Source: Verrucomicrobiales bacterium (GTDB lineage: Bacteria > Verrucomicrobiota > Verrucomicrobiia > Verrucomicrobiales > SLCJ01). Taken from it: a stretch of DNA of 53,441 bases. Below the pieces are notes generated by a model. That model was not told the DNA's origin. It saw only the letters and a list, made by a program, of their open reading frames with translations, and did not search any database. The position numbers were made by a program, and so were the translations under genes. The stretch is from contig JAGXGH010000096.1 in the NCBI GenBank assembly GCA_024636835.1, positions 1 to 53,441 of the forward strand, read 5' to 3'. Position 1 is the first letter of the stretch; every line of letters begins with the position of its first letter. Positions 53,001 through 53,441 of this stretch are shown one piece after another.

Positions 53001-53441
53001 GCCATCGAGAATGTGGCATATAATGGCACCATCGATGGTGCGGCGAGCGACGTGGATGCTGGCGACACACTCGCTTACGCCAAAGTCAGCGGTCCGGCTT
53101 GGTTGACAGTTGCCACCGACGGCACTCTCACAGGCACTCCGAGTAACAGCAATGTGGGAATCAACACCTTCACCGTCAGTGTGACTGACGGAACCGCCCA
53201 AGCGGTGGAGGCGACGCTGAACATCACGGTGATCGACACCAACGATGCGCCGGTCTTCGCAGTGAATCCCATCATCTCTGGCGACGCCACCGAGGATCAA
53301 GCCTATGTCGGCACGATCGCAGGCAGCGCTTCCGACGCGGATGCGGGTGCCAGCCTGACCTACGCAAAAGTCAGCGGCCCGGCTTGGCTGGACATTGCAG
53401 GCGACGGCAGCCTCACTGGCACACCGGGTAACAGCGATGTG
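47004..53441 (+). CDS. giant secreted DUF6288-type multidomain protein, 3' end outside the window
   Basis: The frame is open from ATG 47004 to the right edge: 2,146 codons without a stop. A signal region (YLALVAFLFLGTFAHAQ) leads into the same N-terminal layout as the 877-aa paralog: PDLTAGGVPGDSGTITLGPT, a PDZ-like domain with SPADGIFQAGDVILGADG, a toroid with KIPWRRGHELIVLCEYYLQT and ISWHLDLSRRWDGGFDY, then HEAT-like repeats. Added C-terminally are an Ig-like domain, a cadherin-like domain at about 915-1010, and two PASTA-like repeats at about 1225-1355 (VPDLVGLSQATAESNLSSAL). A discoidin-like domain at about 1365-1575 and He_PIG/cadherin-like repeats follow. It is probably surface-bound or secreted; the added modules suggest glycan or wall binding. 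Confidence 0.85.
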   Translation, partial: MNTDLIHSMLPAKWHSYLALVAFLFLGTFAHAQSVPPDLTAGGVPGDSGTITLGPTGLRGWVYSVGITSADSRQLLVKVIDAGSPADGIFQAGDVILGADGTGAAPVNFSSDARKAFAYAIADAEARDPATLKLLRWRAGTTETVQITLQTMGAYSATAPYNCPKSAMILEQGLQYVMDHEQAGKFNLGILPLMAGNDASNPNNAARQARVQADIQAMLPSAEELALMNSNDVEDWTTKIPWRRGHELIVLCEYYLQTGDTSVLPAIDAHVNTISKGQSMFGTIGHAFAGKKPDGTFNGPYDVGYGSINSAGLPCFAGIVMAKKCGNTNPKLDDAIERGKRFFGSYAGKGTIPYGEHGPSGGYTSNGRSGLAAITFALLEDRLDVRDFYAQMATAGASAREGGHTGYYFNAWWTPLGAAVGGEDAAAYHFSQISWHLDLSRRWDGGFDYCEMGKSLTTMSGIKMFIPALLTYALPLQQLEMTGRGRSAQGCLTGAQVADAAAAEHYDPTARSTAELMADLGSWAPQMRSNAASELATRDSETTALLPTLHAMTSDPNGGNSRLGACMALGRISNDASAPILAALLTDSDSEVRRLAANALRYISVPAKLTVINTILEAAASTAKPLLPLDDEDPLQLAHGELTYVLFGEGGSGFARGALYDSIDGIDRNLLYPAVRALAATPIGLNRANLRYFYPLMTEEDFEALADVVMDSVQYRAPADKMFSLHIRLAGLAALWDRELAEAIPLSMIYHTEEPSVVASAEIIEMFADYGGTTLAIKSDPNVVGYLEAMESQHYNSQIAIDAIMADVNPATPIYLKGIQSVTADTTSLNLPANQTQVHVAAAIIGQDELIYTWGKVRGAGGVSFSPNGTASAKDSVVTFDGTPGSYIMEVTVSDTRGLTEVSATIEMTLRDANGNLPPNSAPVATSQSVSGSRQQVPIPITLSGVDPDGLPLIYTITRQPAQGWITGTAPNLVYTTNPLYVGTTDSFVFEVTDSEGLSDQATVTVNLDNSFPDIIWVSSARDGVVPAEWNALLTGAGYTVAGFVGRTNPNTVEQAFLNSASLIIYENGKRSPLTYPAGLAEIWNRLQPPLIQLDADSIDDWSWAPWNKSSGAVSSSVYAPTVRIPGDPIWNGVTLPLEGSLVNTKQRVRSSETLNYGGERIAGDAGQTAIARWPAGAMPSSTYRGGRRLFFAGVDGAGAYELTPLGETVFLNAVADMLDATPRVSAPSVWGFSQADAESAVAAAQLVVGTITTTYSETVPAGMVVGQGLAPRSFQAPGAVVDLVISLGPPPMTTVPDLVGLSQATAESNLSSALLTLGSVTQDYSETVESGKVISQSITSGSSVLEGSGIDLVVSLGSTAGAPTELIALRGTSESYVNWTNVGGSGNPPTRWNESNLMDGSGLTANASGKLVHTNDAATAANHHSNVEMQDTAGLIIDLGAEYKISAMQVWNFNALSASHSAQRFDFKYATDTGAVLLDNGKLKVADLSKFTTLTNDTPLPLSNPYDNPDYLGETFTFGQGVLPAELGDQSGAADSLSASTITVRYIFLDDMLGGVVPGNPPSPAVGLAEVRFYAYESENYAPAFTSGRIVAGNASEDSPYSGSLAAFVADLDGDQLVFSKLGGPTWLDVAADGSLSGTPANRDVGTNSFTVSVTDGIAPAVAATLSITVINTNDAPVWSADPINIADAGVDSAFSATIRTFAADEDPSATLAYAKVSGPAWLTVDTDGTLSGTPTVGDLGPNTFTVSVTDGIASPVEATLEINVAESASSLTDGTSFIVGSGQTPYFNLSVYNGNAGFSGLGANGPVEHTFPGAIVDYRFFQWSGGTPVTLAEKADTFILSSITGSAVNPANQGYARIWTNTDPGVGYASAPNLGAGTSMFVSSNLKGSVDVSSLGSGTVYFFYGAYRARPSFDATMKDAEGSQIDIPLLSFGDGDYANNTENYATSIHFTNDGSYDTIDYTFNCTNGRFTGVVVIADDPTPNNAPVFAVDPINGSDAIENVAYNGTIDGAASDVDAGDTLAYAKVSGPAWLTVATDGTLTGTPSNSNVGINTFTVSVTDGTAQAVEATLNITVIDTNDAPVFAVNPIISGDATEDQAYVGTIAGSASDADAGASLTYAKVSGPAWLDIAGDGSLTGTPGNSDV
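51747..53441 (+). repeat. repeated Ig/cadherin-like modules (DNA-level repeats)
   Basis: About 90-codon modules begin near 51747, 52020, 52960 and 53240, each with KVSGPAWLTV- or LGGPTWLDV-like, DGSLSGTP- and NTFTVSVTDG-type blocks. The last two and the second are strongly similar in DNA. A distinct domain of about 220 codons is inserted between the second and third. The array continues past the window. Confidence 0.8.

Noticed and set aside
51747..53441. Regular repeats considered as a CRISPR array
   Set aside because: The repeats are about 270 bp, in frame and encode Ig/cadherin-like modules; no short repeat-spacer pattern is present anywhere in the window.

Overview
The window looks like a chromosomal segment of a verrucomicrobium, probably a glycan-degrading marine or free-living member of the Verrucomicrobiales. 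The reasons are a PEP-CTERM protein with a typical VPEP-type tail, secreted S1 sulfatase, GH95 fucosidases and SGNH acetylesterases, two large secreted paralogs of the type called DUF6288, and a eukaryote-like UDP-glucose pyrophosphorylase. This assignment is inference from gene content.

Region 1 (1-5.8 kb) is core-like: a hypothetical protein, a UTP-sugar uridylyltransferase, a secreted thioredoxin-like protein interrupted by an in-frame UGA with a SECIS-like hairpin (selenoprotein candidate), then a sigma factor / membrane-anchored anti-sigma-like protein / PDZ protein set, and an initiator tRNA-fMet.

Region 2 (about 5.8-29.6 kb) is a mobile island that starts right behind the tRNA. It has a tyrosine integrase, an unrecognised 912-aa protein, a mobilisation module (small proteins, RHH/MobC-like protein, relaxase), a ClpX-like AAA+ ATPase, a possible ssDNA-binding protein, and a long defence operon. 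The operon runs hsdM, truncated KilA-N, RhuM, TIR, hsdS, ThsB-like TIR, TIR, TIR-TIR-SLOG, hsdR and a short YgjP-like metalloprotease, mostly with 4-bp start/stop overlaps. A metallophosphoesterase, a sigma-region-4-like protein and a 341-codon reverse-strand frame (about 324 aa from its ATG) close the island. A nearly identical upstream element of about 45 bp precedes the integrase, the mobilisation module and the last gene, suggesting one island-specific regulator.

Region 3 (about 29.6-53.4 kb) is a glycan-utilisation locus. It contains a gene-poor scar, two GH95-type enzymes, one sulfatase, one long sialate-O-acetylesterase-type protein, a tandem duplication of a shorter SGNH esterase, a GntR/LacI-type regulator, a PEP-CTERM protein, and two DUF6288-type proteins, the second running off the window at more than 2,146 residues. 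Several of these genes are divergent pairs with a shared palindrome GACCC-N6-GGGT midway between the starts. The locus also carries decayed pieces: an esterase 5' fragment, a duplicated DUF6288 5' fragment and a nucleotidyltransferase pseudogene.

The most notable system is the restriction-modification operon carrying four TIR-domain genes, including a ThsB-like TIR and a tandem TIR-SLOG protein but no SIR2-type ThsA. It could be an undescribed Thoeris-like signalling defence fused genetically to type I restriction.
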